From the NCBI GenBank assembly GCA_014706295.1, contig JACSVZ010000002.1, positions 135,828,682-135,892,681 on the forward strand: a stretch of 64,000 bases of DNA, read 5' to 3'. Position 1 is the stretch's first letter, and each line of letters opens with the position of its first letter. The notes below the pieces were generated by a model, which worked only from the letters and a program-made list of their open reading frames with translations, made no database searches and was not told the origin of the DNA. Below, in pieces: positions 1 to 11,275 of this stretch. The translations under genes and the position numbers were made by a program. The stretch comes from Lycocorax pyrrhopterus obiensis (Eukaryota > Chordata > Aves > Passeriformes > Paradisaeidae).

Positions 1-322
1 GCGCAGCTTCTTGGGACCGGCGGGTCCCCCTCCTCTCCACATGGAGCCAGCGGGAGCCGGCATAGCCTCCTTTCTGCAGCCAGCAGAAACACTTCGTGCT
101 AAACTGAAGAAGACACCATGCAGCCAGCAGCACAAAGGGAGCGAGGCTTTTTCCACCGTAAAGCCTGAACAAGAACACTCTTCAACATGGTGGCTTCAGA
201 GTCAGAGAGAAAGAGAAAGTGAGCCATGTGAGACGAAGCTGGAAATGGCGACGGGAGAAAAGAGGGCGGTGCAGCGTTTTTCACACATAAGCTTAAAAAT
301 ACTTCTTGCATGCTGTGGTAAG
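1..322. other. CpG-rich segment, origin uncertain
   Basis: This stretch is GC-rich and has about a dozen CpG dinucleotides, while most of the window is AT-rich and CpG-poor. An open frame of about 106 codons on the plus strand (11-331) is low-complexity (Pro/Ala/Gly then Glu/Lys) and matches no family I know. It ends beside a good splice-donor-like GGTAAGAA (GT at 318-319). It may be the 5' part of the LTR-like sequence that follows, cut by the window edge, or a CpG-rich first exon. Neither can be settled from sequence alone. Confidence 0.4.
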
Positions 323-329
323 AAACTGT

Positions 330-994
330 AATATCACAAACTGTTTGTCTCTTTAGTCCATTTGAAGTACATGGGGGATGGAGAATTCACATGTGGCCCA
401 TGAAGATTGTGAAGAGTACCTAAGCCAGGCTATATAGAAGCAGTGAAAGGCTTTTAGGGACTTGTGACTAAGAAAGCCTTTGTGTTCAGGCCAAAATAAC
501 TCATCCTTAAAAAGACTAATAACCCCATGTGATGGCCCATGACTGGCAGTGTGAAGAAACTGAAATTTTTCAATTTTTCATACGATGGGAGAGATGTTTT
601 TTCACTACAGCAGATTTATTTCTAGGCAGATCCGTTGTTAGTGGCAGTTTGGGAACCACATAAAGCAGAAGAAACCCTTTTTTCCTTAAGCATAAAAAAG
701 AGACTTTTCAAGAAGTGCAACACTGACTAAAATCCCATGTTCTGTTATCCTTTGTGCAAGTTGGGTAAAAAGAAGGGGGTGCTGGAAAAGAGGGGAGGTT
801 CGCTTTAATTACTTGTTATTTCTTTTTACTTTTAATTCTGTTAGTAATAAACTTTTTCTTTGTACAGCAACTGTTTAAGTTTGAACTGTTTTGCCTCGCA
901 GCTCTCTAGTTTTCCTCAATATTTTCTGGTTTTTACCCCTTATGAAAACAACAGATTTCGTGTGCTTGACGCTTAGCTGCATCAAACCACGACA
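330..994 (+). mobile_element. LTR-like sequence, 3' portion (ERVL-type)
   Basis: The right end reads CATCAAACCACGACA, the ending shared by avian ERVL-type LTRs on their sense strand. An AATAAA signal lies at 846-851. It is followed by a T-rich stretch and a TGTTTTGCCTCGCA phrase typical of the R/U5 part of these LTRs. The left limit is unclear and the LTR may include 1-322. No retroviral coding region is attached. Assignment rests on remembered consensus features. Confidence 0.5.
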
Positions 995-1139
995 GTCTCC
1001 TAAAATGGGCATCATAGAATGTTGTGATTTCTGGCAAAAAGAAAGATATTTCTCTCTTCACTTCTTGATGCACACTTTTAAAACAGGTATAGGGCTATGA
1101 TGCTATATAGGGAAGAAGAAGTTTAAGAGAAGGCATTTG

Positions 1140-1645
1140 GACCAGCTCAGCTTGATCCATGTACTGGCACCAAGTGGAAGTAGCAAATGATAGTAGCAGG
1201 AGACATCATTATGCAGGGATCAGTATTTGTCTCCCAAACAGATTTTCTGTATTGTGAAGTTTATTGCTTGTCAGGAGCTCAGTCTGGGACATTGAAGAGA
1301 AATTGCTGAGGTTCATCTGAATTCAGTCTTATGTCTTATTGCTCATCTGCATTGACATCAGTGACACTGTCAAGGGAGTTTATGGGCTGTAAAGCATGCA
1401 ACATGGCAGCTCAAGGAGCACCTCAATTCTGTCAAAGGGAAGGACTTACAAATGAGCCGATGGATCCAGTGAGTCAGTGCCTGGTTGGTTGCATGATATT
1501 TCAGACCACTCTTTGGCTTTTCTGACTATAGCTCTCTCTCTGAGGAACTGGGATTTCTGGGGAGAGATAGGATACACCTGATGAGCAGAGAAATACTGTA
1601 TTTGCTAACAGGCTTCTTAGCCTATTGAGAAGGACTTTGAAATAG
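1140..1645 (+). mobile_element. Degraded CR1 LINE, ORF1 esterase region
   Basis: CR1 ORF1 encodes an SGNH-type esterase whose C-terminus has a D-x-IHL motif followed by NRLxxLxRRxL. Translating from 1566 gives DRIHLMSRE. After a one-base frame shift, 1607-1642 gives NRLLSLLRRTLK. Upstream, near 1155, CTTGATCCATG (LIH) followed by GGCACCAAGTG recalls the earlier HVGTND motif. Spacing between the motifs (about 400 bp) is near that expected. The frame is broken by shifts and stops, so no protein is made. Most avian CR1 copies lose this region through 5' truncation. Confidence 0.5.
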
Positions 1646-2519
1646 GGTCAGTAGAGGCTTGTGATGGATACACTTGACCCATAGACATACTTTGGATTGG
1701 ATTGACTAATGAACAAAAGGACTCATGCCCTGGAATACATCTGTGAGCTGAAGAGATCCTGGCTCACATACAAGGAAGTAAAGATGCCCCAGAAAAAGAT
1801 TTTGAAAGTTGGTTTCAAAGCTCATAAATGCAAGATAGCTAAAGTACAGAATAAGATACAAAAGCTAATATAAAGACATCTATCTGTCTGTACTATTGTC
1901 TAACAGCCAACTCCTTCATTCTATAAATATTACCATCAGGATGAAACCCTTCTGATGGCAATATTTATTCATTTGAGCTCTTCCTGAATTGCATCTGGAC
2001 TGCAAGCCAGGTATATTTGTCCTCGAGCAGGGTTGTCTCTCAAGGTTTGAGATCCCTTACTTGAGATTCTTCCTAGTGCAAGGCAGAGAGATCCCTTGCT
2101 TGCGACAGATCCTTGGTAAGTGACTGATGCTGAATTAATGAAACATTGCTAAACCGTGTAGCTACTCAATATTATTATAAACTTTGTATAAATAATTCCA
2201 TTCATCATAAGCCATCATCCGAGTTTGAGACTAAGACTGGACCTTGCTGCATCTATAAGTTTAGAAGGCAAGGGGATCCATTCTCAACCTTGTGACTCAG
2301 CAGAAGGGTATCTATGCAAATCTTTCTAACTCAAACCTCACTCGATCTTCCTTTGTATCATTCTTTGATGGAGTAATTCATAAGGTGAACCTTGCTACCA
2401 AACTTATGGAATCTTGGTAAACTGCTGTTAAACTGTCTTAAATTTCATTAAATTTATTGAACTATATTATTTTCCCTAAATAAAACATGTTGTTACTTCT
2501 CTGTTTTGAGTAAGGTGCA
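1646..2519. other. No gene seen; possible decayed CR1 middle
   Basis: No convincing coding signal. The stretch lies between CR1 ORF1-like and RT-like remnants in the same orientation. It may hold the decayed or partly deleted endonuclease region, but I could not recognise that domain. Confidence 0.3.
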
Positions 2520-3652
2520 TTCCTCATGACTGCTGGGAAAAAAACAAAGATTGATGGGAAGAGCCAGCAGAGATTTACCAAGGACAAATTGTACCTGAAG
2601 GACCTGACTGCTTTCTGTAGTAGCTGATTCTGTGAACAGCAGTGGAAGCTGTTTATCCTGACTAATAAGGTGTTTCACGTATATTCTCGTAGCCAAATTG
2701 GAAAGGTCTACTACAATATGGAAAAGTGGCAGGAGGGCTGGCCTGACTGGACTGTGGTCAGCTGTGTAAAATCCACCTGAATACTATTAACAGTGGTGCT
2801 CCTCAGAGATGAAGACCAGGGCCAGTGCTATTCAACATCTTCATTGATGGGCTGTATGGTGTGTAAGGATGCACCTTTAGAAAGTGTTGTTGTTGAGAAC
2901 AAAGCCTGTGAGAAGAGGACAGGACTGATACAGAAGTACCTGGGCAGGTTTCACAAATGGGCTGAAAGAAGCTATATGAAGTCCAGCAAAGGCAAATGTA
3001 TGAATAATCCCATGCAGCTGGGGACTGTCTCTGCAGAAAAGGAGCTGGACTTTCTGTGGACAACAGGGTGAATATGAGTCGTCAAGGAGAGCTTTCACCC
3101 TGGAAGGCTATTGCATAATAGATTGTATTAACAAGAGTAGAGACAGAAGGTAACCTGCCTTTGACAATTCTGAGGGTAAATTCAGAGTCCTGCATCAAAT
3201 TTTTATTTCCCAGTAGAAAACACACATGAAAAAAAACCAACAAAGCAAGCTTAGTAGAGGGCTGCAAGGATGATTAGAGGCTTGAAATTTGTGACATACA
3301 GAAAGATAAGGAAAAAATTGTTTCCTCAGTTTTTGGAAGGAAAAACTGAGGGAGGATTTTACTGTGGTTTTCAGCAACAGGAGGAGGATAGAAGAAAAGA
3401 AATTAAATGTAAGGGGGACGAGGTGCAGCAAAAGAAATTTTGATTAGATGTTAGGAAAATGTGCTTACAGTAAATGTGTTTAAACAGTAGAACAGGTCAC
3501 CCAGAGAGCCTGTGAAATCTCTATTTTTGCAGATATTCAAAATGTGACTGAATTTAACCCCAAACAGTTTTAACTTGAAAATGGGATCTACCTTTAAAAT
3601 GGTCCTTCTTTTGAGGGGCTTGAATTAATCCCTTCCAACTCATGACTTTGGG
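2520..3652 (+). mobile_element. CR1 LINE fragment, RT region to 3' end
   Basis: The segment follows the avian CR1 ORF2 order. A QRFTK-like phrase near 2568 is followed by the AGCAGTGGA block (2639), a CTCGTAGCCAAATTGG block (about 2684-2700), ATTCAACATCTTCATTGATGG (INDLD-like, 2828) and GGGACTGTCTCTGCAGAAAAGG (LGVTxxEKLD-like, 3021). The CR1 3' UTR phrases CCAGAGAGCCTGTG and AATCCCTTCCAACTCATGA follow. Frames are broken by many shifts, so this is a dead copy. The usual octamer tail is eroded and followed by a T-rich run. Confidence 0.85.
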
Positions 3653-6570
3653 GTTTTTTCTCTTTTTTTTTTTTTTTTAATTCTGTGGTTTTAAATGGCT
3701 CCTATATCTCAACAACTTTGCTTCTTAAGCGTTTCACTACATTTGAGCTAACTGGTATGTTTCATGGCAGCGAAATTTTATTTGATGAATGCTGTAAGTA
3801 GAACTGTTGCTGAAAATGCCTTAAGGATTTTTGTAATGCATAGTAAACCATTTTCCCTCAAATGTTAATTTGGTATAAATAAATATTGGGACTTAAGTGA
3901 TATCACTGACCATTGATAATGGACAAGCTTTTGTTCCAGTGCATAAATACCATAATGTGTACAATTCTTTTAACACACAATTTTATTTACATTAAAAGCC
4001 TTCATGTTTCTTGAAATTGTGCTGTGTAGATAATAATAATGGATAAGAATGGATCAGTATGTTAACAGGCAGACAAATACAGGGCAGATAACTTTTAAAC
4101 TTAATATCAGAGTATGACTTCAGAAAGACTTTCATATTTTGTTTTCCCTTGCTGCCCATTCTGCTAAGAATAAAAGAATACATCAAGACAATTTCAACAA
4201 AGGCAGAAAAAACCAATTGTGCTTTGGTCTCAAAACCTCTACAACAAAGTCACAAGAAGAATGTTTTACCAATATACGTTTCCTACCATCTGTGTTCAAA
4301 GCTAAAACAACACTTGATCAACATCTCCAGAAATATTTTCAAATGCTGGTACTTAATTATAATCTTAAATCAAATCTTAATTCAATCTGTATGTCATTAT
4401 AGGTATTTCTAGCTTGTCCATCAAATGCTGTTTTTTAAGTTAAAGAGTGAGTTTTCAAGAAATTGCATAAGAGACTAAGTAGTTTTTTTCTTTGCTTCAT
4501 GATATTTCCAATAGGCAAATCTCTGCTAAAGATGGCAAGGTTTTCTTTTGTCCTTGGAGGTCAAATACTCATTATTAAATGCATGGTTCATGGGGTACCA
4601 GACTTACCATGTAACTCTAATGATCTGAATAAAATACATTTTTTTGGCCTTGAGCTGCAGATGAACAGTAGAAACAAATAGAGGTTTTCCTAATTTACAT
4701 TCTGGGGGCATTTCTGTTATTATTGTCTGGACTTCTTAAAGATCCTCCAGAAATTCACGTTCTGTTTATTCACAAATTTTCACTATTAACATAGAATAAA
4801 ATGTCTTACACATATACACACATATACACTGTATAAAAGATTAGAAAATACCAAGTAAAATAAAATTACCTCAGTACATTCTCATGTATGTAGCACTTTT
4901 TCTATTTTCAATTTTTGTTCTACATTTAAAATTTGTCTACCAAATAGATATGTGCATTTTAAGCAATTTGGAAATAATCTGAAAATACTGATTATACAGT
5001 GTATTTATCATTCTTTAGAGTCTGGTTTCTATATTAAAATCAGGAAGACATTTAATCATTTTGCAGAAATGGTCTGTAATCATATATTCCAGTCTGAATA
5101 TGATCAAGAAGTTGTTTTATCTTGTGTCAAGTGCCTCTTGAAAGAATCAGACTCACTAGGTTATGTGGAAGCAACTAACCATGTAATAAGGACTCCATTT
5201 ACAAGGTGAGGTAGAGGCCTGTGAGACGAATATATGCGAGATGTACTCCTTACTGTACTGATAGCACACAAGTGAGTGTCAGTACATAGTAAGTGTTTCA
5301 AAGAAAAGAAAAATGTCTTGATTAATTTTTCCGTGGTGGCAATAGGTTTCAGATCCCAAATGAAACAGATCTCATGTGTGTCTAAGTTATTCTTTAGTTT
5401 AAGCACACCAAGAATTTCCTTATGTAAAAGTCTTCTGCTAAATGGGTCATTTTTAAGTCTAATCTAAAATTGTCATCTTCATAATGTTGCCTACAGGTAA
5501 AAATCTGTGTCCCTTCTCTGTCCTGCAGCATTAGATTTGGTTCTGTTGGTGCCACTGAACCCTTAAATATATTCTGCAGCTGACATATATCACTTAAAAA
5601 TATGATATGCTCTGACATATTCCCCTCCAAAATCCTTTTAACATGCTGGTCATACAGCAGCAATGATACATTTCTTTGTGCTCAGACATTTCATTGCTTC
5701 AGGATGGATAAATAGATATTTTTTTTTTTCTCTGAGAATATCTGTTTTCTGAAGAATAGGCATATTTCCAAACCCTTCGGAAGAATGAGATTAAATAGTG
5801 CTGGACATCTCCTAAAGTAATTGTGATATAGAAGCTTTCTCATTCTGAGAAAGCACTGTTTGTTTTTAGAGGATGGCTTCAGGTTGCAGGCTAAGTTTCA
5901 GTAAAAATTCTTTCCTGCAGAGCCTTATCTATTAGCTTTTGCCTATAAGTGGAAGAGATTTTTCAATACTACACACATAAGTACCCCTTCCATTTCTTTG
6001 GGATATTTATCATAAAAATATTGATTACTTTGTGCGCAGAACTGTGAGGAAATGTCTAAAATAAAATATTTGGAAAACAGTGCGGAAATCAGTTGAGAGA
6101 TACAATTTATTTATATTGATGCAATAGTGATGCATATCTGAGTGTTCTGAGACTCACTCTGATGTCTGGACAGGGTTGGAGTACAACACTATAGCTCATA
6201 ATGTACACATTGGCTATGAGGTCAGTCCTTTGGAAGCCTGAGAACTCACAGTACAAGTTATATTAAACGGAACTGCTGTGACAGAAAATCCCTTAAAATT
6301 TACAGACAACTGAGAAAGAGAGTGTGATCATTTCTCCTGTTGGTTTCTGCAGAAGGCTTGTGCATGCCAGAGAACATGAAATACATTAGGGTTACCTAAT
6401 ATTTCACGCAATATTTAACGTGAATTTATTAATGCACACAAAGGCAGAGACACAGCCAGCCAGCTGCCTGAATGGTCAAGAAAATAATTGGCTTTTAAGT
6501 TCTCAAGACATCAGACTCTGGACAGGCTGATTAGAGCATTTTCCATATATACTTTAGAACCTGAAAAAAA
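3653..6570. other. Unique AT-rich DNA, no gene seen
   Basis: A T run at 3663-3678 follows the CR1. The rest is AT-rich with only short chance reading frames, including two overlapping 87-codon frames near 4139-4412. No domain, repeat family or splice structure is recognised. Confidence 0.6.
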
Positions 6571-7652
6571 TGTAGTTTGGGAGGTGCGTCATGGCTTCCA
6601 AGTGTACAGATGCAGTGTTCTCTCTATCCCTCTCCTCAGCTGGACAGGGAAGGAAAAATACATCAAAAGTCTTGTGGATTGAGATAAGGACAGAAAGACA
6701 TAACTCAGCAATTAGCATCGTGGCCAAAACAGACCTGATTTGGGAAAATTAAATTAATTTGTTACCAATCCAATCAGAGCAGGATAACAAGTAAAATAAT
6801 GTCTTAAACCCAAATTCCCTCCACCCCTCCTTCATATCTCAAGCTTAACTGTACTCACAATTCTTCCCCCTCATCAGCAGTGCAGGGGGATGGGGAATGG
6901 GAGTTATTGTCACTTCATTACACATTGTCTCTGGTGCTCCTTCCTCATCATAGAGCAGACTCCTCACACTCCTCTGCTTCAGCATGGGGTCCCTTGCATG
7001 TGAGATAGTTCTTCATGAACTTTTGCAACTTCCTTCCCACAGGCTGCAGTTCTTCACAAAGTGCTCCAACATGGATTCCTTTCCATGGGGTCCTTCAGGC
7101 ACAGGCTGCTCCAGCATGGGTCCTCCACAGGATCACAATTCCTGCCAGCAAACCTGCTCCAGGGTGTACTCTTCTCTCCACGAGTTCACAGGACCTGCCA
7201 TGAGCCTGTTCCAGTGCAGGCTGCTTATGAGGTCACAACGTCCTTTGGTCATCCACCTGTGTGTGGGGTCCTCCAGGGGCTGCAGGTGGATCTCTTGTCC
7301 ACCATGGACCTCCATGGGCTGCAAAGGCACAGCTGCCTCACCATGGTCTTCAACTCAGACTGCAGGGAAATCTCTGCTCTGACAACCTGGAACACCTCTT
7401 CCCCCTCCTTCCTCATTGACCTTGGGTCTGCAGAGCTGTTTCTCTCAGGCATTCTCACTCTTCTCTTCTCTTCTCTGCTATAATTGCTTGTGTGCAATAA
7501 CCTTTTATCCCTGGACTAAATAAGTTTTCATATGCATGGATGCCTGCTGGCATTGCCTTGGCCAGACATGGAGGAAGCTTCCAGCACCTTCTCAGAGAAA
7601 ACACCCCTATCGCATCCCCACTACCAAAACCCTGCTAGGCATACGCAATGCA
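6571..7652 (-). mobile_element. Solo LTR, ERVL-type (about 1.08 kb)
   Basis: Read on the minus strand this matches the long avian ERVL LTR. The plus strand starts TGTAGTTTGGGAGG and contains CTCCTCAGCTGGACAGGG, then a TTAAATTAATTTGTTACCAATC block (poly(A) region on the sense strand). Next comes a GC-richer internal region with irregular tandem phrases (GCTCCA-CATGG forms near 7063, 7108, 7155 and 7207, spaced 45-52 bp), and it ends ACCAAAACCCTGCTAGGC...AATGCA. No gag/pol is attached, so it is solo. AACCTGA occurs on both sides (6558-6564, 7652-7658) but is not exactly adjacent to the left end. Antisense open frames of 132-140 codons inside it are not genes. Confidence 0.8.
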
Positions 7653-7897
7653 ACCTGATAGCTTTAAGTTCAGGGCACAAATCTGAGTTCTTCTACAATA
7701 GTTAGATAAACTCTCAGACTCTAAAGCAGTCAGAAAGTTATCTACTTCATAAATATGGACTATGACTCTGTTTTGCTTGTATTCAGTTCTATATTCACTA
7801 TTGTAATTGATGCAGGAACAGATTTTAGGAATGCTGACTCTTGGCTCAGCCTAGCATCTTAAAAGCTTTAAACTTCTCTTTTTAACATGGAAACAAT

Positions 7898-8905
7898 ATC
7901 CAATCCCAACCATTAACCTAACACTACCAAGTCCACCACTAAACCATGTCTCTAGGTGTCACATCTACACATCTTTTAAATACTTCAGGGATGCTGGCAC
8001 AACCACCTCCTTGGGTACCCTGTTCCGATGCTTGACATCCCTTTCTGTGAAGAAATTCTTCCTAATATCTAATCTAAACATCCTCCGGCAAAACTTGAGG
8101 CCATTTCCTTTGGTCCTATAGTTTGTCAACTGGGAGAAGGGATCACCACCCGCCTGGCTGCAACCTCCTTCTGGGAAGCTATAGAGAGTGATATCATAGA
8201 ATCATAGAATGGCCTGGGTTGGAAGGGACCTTAAACATCATCTTGTTCCAACCCCCTGCCATGGACAGGGACACATTTCACTAAACCAGAATTCCATTCA
8301 GCCTTACCTTGAACACTTTCAGGGTTGGGATATCCTGTGGGGTCTCCTCTGAGCCTCCTTTTCTCCAGGCTAAACAACCCCTGGTCCTTCAGACACTCCC
8401 CATAAGATTTGTGCTCCAGACTTTCTCCACCTTTTTTTGCCCTTGTTTGGACACACTCCAGCACCTCTATGTCCTTCTTGTAAAGACGGACTCAAAGCTG
8501 AACACAGGATTCAAGGTCCAGCCTCACCAGTGCCCAGTACAGAGGGACAATGGCTTCCCTAGTCCTGCCAGCCACACAATTTTTGATACAGGCTAGAATT
8601 TCATTGGCACTCTTGGCCACCTGGGTACACTGATGGCTCATGTTCAGCTGCTGTTGACCAACATCCCCAAGTCCTTTACCACAAGGCAGCTTTCCAGACA
8701 TTAATTCCCTAGCCTGTAGTACTGCATGGAACTGTTGCGACCCAAGTGCAGGACCCGGCACTTTGCCATGTTGAGCCTCATACAATTGGCTTTGGCCCAT
8801 AGATTCAGCCTCCAGATCCTTCTGTAGAGCCTTCCTACTGTTGGACAGATGAACACTTCTGCCCAACTTGGTGTTATTCAAATGTAAAAACTGAGTGGAT
8901 AGCTA
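7898..8905 (-). mobile_element. CR1 LINE (J-like), interrupted copy
   Basis: On the minus strand this is the 3' part of an avian CR1 of the type ending with CTAAACCATGTCTCTAGGTG and GTCACATCTACACATC rather than the octamer-rich 3' UTR. Recognised blocks include GAAGAAATTCTTCCTAATATC, TCCTTTTCTCCAGGCTAAAC, GACCCAAGTGCAGGACCCGG and CTCATACAATTGGC, the last two being RT C-terminal and 3' UTR code. It is split at about 8190 by a second CR1 and resumes after 8334. The far end (CCCAACTTGGTGTTATTCAA) fades near 8905. Confidence 0.85.
8190..8334 (-). mobile_element. Nested CR1 3' fragment inside older CR1
   Basis: ATCATAGAATCATAGAATGG at 8193 is the reverse complement of the CR1 octamer tail. It is followed by GGTTGGAAGGGACC and CCCCTGCCATGGACAGGGAC, the common CR1 3' end. 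The fragment sits between two parts of a different CR1 that join across it. GATATC lies at both edges (8190-8195 and 8329-8334) and looks like a short target duplication. The inserted piece is only about 140 bp, a severe 5' truncation. Confidence 0.8.
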
Positions 8906-9200
8906 AGAATTCCATAAGTTGATGAATATTTATATGCATTCATAAGGCTTGACATCTGCTATGCTGTGCATATTTATGATCTGGTTCTATGTTAGAGATC
9001 TTGAGGGAGGTCAGGCAGAATAAGCCCTTATTACTTTGCAGTGTAGCTTTTAATGTTGCTGAATTTGGAATGCATTTGCTTGTCAGGTTAAATGAATTGC
9101 CACTGCAGGCCTACTATGAGCAATCTAAATTTCATGAGAAATAATGGAAGTGCATAAAATACAAAAGGACAGCAGTTTCAAAACTTTCCTATGAATTTTC

Positions 9201-10795
9201 ATAAAATCACAGAATCTTTGAGGCTGGGAGGCACCTCTGGAAATTCAACTTCCCTGCTCAAACAGGATGAATTCAGGTCTTTGTCCAGTCAGGTTTCCAA
9301 TAACTCCAGAGATGGAGAGTCCACAACTTCTTCGGGCAACCAGTTTCAGGATCTGACCATCTACACAGTCCAAATTGGGCCTTACCTCTAAGTAAATCGT
9401 CTTCTGTTTCAAGCCGTTTCAATTGCCTCTTGTCCTGTCACCGGGCACTGCTGAGAAGATTCTAGTTCACTCTGCTTCATTCCCTCTCATCTGCTATTTA
9501 TACATACTGATAAAATCCCCCCAAGTCTTTTCCAGGCTAAGCAGTCCTAGCTCAGCTTTTCCTTGAATGTGAGTTACTCCAGTCCTTTTGTCATCTTTCT
9601 GTCCCTTCACTGGACTTGCTTGAGCATGTCTTGCTTGTGCTGAGGAGCTCAGCGCTGGACACAGCACTCCAGATATGTCTCACTTGTGCTACATAGAGAG
9701 GAGGAATCACCTCCCTTGACCTGCTAGTAACACTTCTACTGTGACCCAGCAGGCTGCTGACCTTTGTGTCAAAGGCACATTGCTGATCTGCCTCATACTC
9801 AGGCCTATTACTGACAAGCTTTTTTCCTGCTTGTTGACACCTACCCTGTACTGTGCAGGTACAGGACTTTTCACTTCCTTTGTTGAATTTCATGAGGTCC
9901 TGTTAGCCCATTTCTCCACTCTGTTGACAACCCTCTGAATGACAGGGAAATTGTCTGGTGTACCAGCCATCACACTCCTAGGTTTTATCATCAGCAAATT
10001 TTTTGAGGGTCATTAAGAAAGAAATTAAATAGTAGTGGTCCAAGAATTAGCCCCTGGGGTACACCACTAGTGACTGGTCTCCAGGTTGGCTTCTTGCTGC
10101 TAGTTAGATTCCTGTAAGCATGCATTTCAGACAGTTTATAATCTATTTTCACCTGTTTTTAACTATATGTTTATTTATCAGATTATTATTCATAATTTTA
10201 ACTCGTAGAACGCTGTGAAACGCAAAGTCAAAAGTCTTGGAAAATTCAAAATAAGCAATACCCTCCACTTCTCTCATTTTCTGAACCACTCCTTTGAACA
10301 AGGTCGTGAGGTTGGTCAGGAGTGATTTCTCCTTTATAAATCCATGCTTAATGCTCCCAGTAACCTTCTTGTCCTTGGTAGGCTTGGATTTCTAGGATTA
10401 TTAGCTGCATTATTTAATGGATTAAGGGATTAAGATGTAATTGAGCAGATCTTCCATCTTTTTCCTCTTGAAGACAAGAATGACATGTGCTTTCTTCCAG
10501 CCCTTTGAGACCTCCCATAATCTGTGTGATATTTAAAGAATACCTGAGACTGACCTCACAATATCAGCCAGCTTCCCCAGGACTTGTGAGTGCATCTCAT
10601 CAGGCCTCATGGACCTGTGTATGCTCAGGGCCAGGCTGGTATCCCTGTCCATGGCAGGTGGTTGGAACTAAATGATCTTTAGGGCTCCTTCCAACCCAAA
10701 CCATTCTATGCTTCTATGATTCAATTCATTTAAATGTTCCCTAACTTGATACTCCCCTGACTGGCTGTCAGGCAAAGTGCCCCCAGAGACAGAGC
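9201..10795 (-). mobile_element. Old CR1 LINE fragment with RT region, interrupted
   Basis: Minus-strand CR1 of an older, more diverged type. It begins with ATAAAATCACAGAATC and TTTGAGGCTGGGAGGCACCT. It continues through 3' UTR blocks, the RT C-terminus (TTGAATTTCATGAGGTCCTG, ACACCACTAGTGACTGGTC) and further upstream RT blocks (TCCTTTATAAATCCATGC, GACAAGAATGACATGTGC). The copy reaches about 1.5 kb, longer than most here. A young CR1 tail on the opposite strand is inserted at about 10629-10722, after which the host continues with TTTAAATGTTCCCTAACTTG. All frames are broken. Confidence 0.85.
10629..10722 (+). mobile_element. Nested CR1 3' tail
   Basis: Sequence reads TCCATGGCAGGTGGTTGGAA, then TGATCTTTAGGGCTCCTTCC and ACCATTCTATGCTTCTATGA, a near-intact CR1 3' terminus with its octamer tail. 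It lies within an older CR1 of opposite orientation and is about 94 bp long. Confidence 0.85.
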
Positions 10796-11275
10796 CTCCT
10801 TCCATTTTCTAAAGGGGTTGTCTGCTTCGGTGGTCGCCTCTCCCATCATGTGCCCTAGCTGCTTCCTTCACGTGGCACTTGTTAAGGCTCCCAGCACGTG
10901 TACAGCCCCTATAGTAATTAAAATCTGTATAATACTGAGAAATAAATAAAAATTAAATTGGTCCCTCACAATGCCTATGTGGAAGAGCAGCAGGAAATAA
11001 TAAATACAGGTCTAGACAAACCTCAGCAACCTCTTCAGAGCACCTTGAATCTGAGACTGGGCAAGCAATAAACTTCTCTAGATAACAGTCACGTCAACAG
11101 GTCGGGGGTTCTATCTCTTGCATCAGGGACTTTCCCACTGCTGTCACTCATCACTTACTCTGGGGGCTGCTGTGGGGCTCAGCCTCAGCTGTCTTGGGTG
11201 CCAGGTTGAATACGGCTCCCAGTCTATCACCTGTTAGCAAATCCAATCCTATTAAATTTACAGACTTTCTAGTTA
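10796..11275. other. No gene seen; unassigned, possibly repeat-derived
   Basis: The stretch lies between an old CR1 and an LTR. It contains AATAAA signals near 10942, 10999 and 11068 and several CpGs (for example GTCGGGGG near 11102), which suggests another decayed LTR. I cannot define its ends or family. Confidence 0.35.

Noticed and set aside
7061..7483. Largest open frame in the window (140 codons), plus overlapping frames at 6984-7382 and 7249-7497
   Set aside because: They lie in, mostly antisense to, the ERVL LTR at 6571-7652, whose GC-richer tandem units lack stops. No domain is seen.
8492..8881. 129-codon minus-strand frame
   Set aside because: It runs over the RT C-terminal and 3' UTR part of a dead CR1 and is not a host gene.
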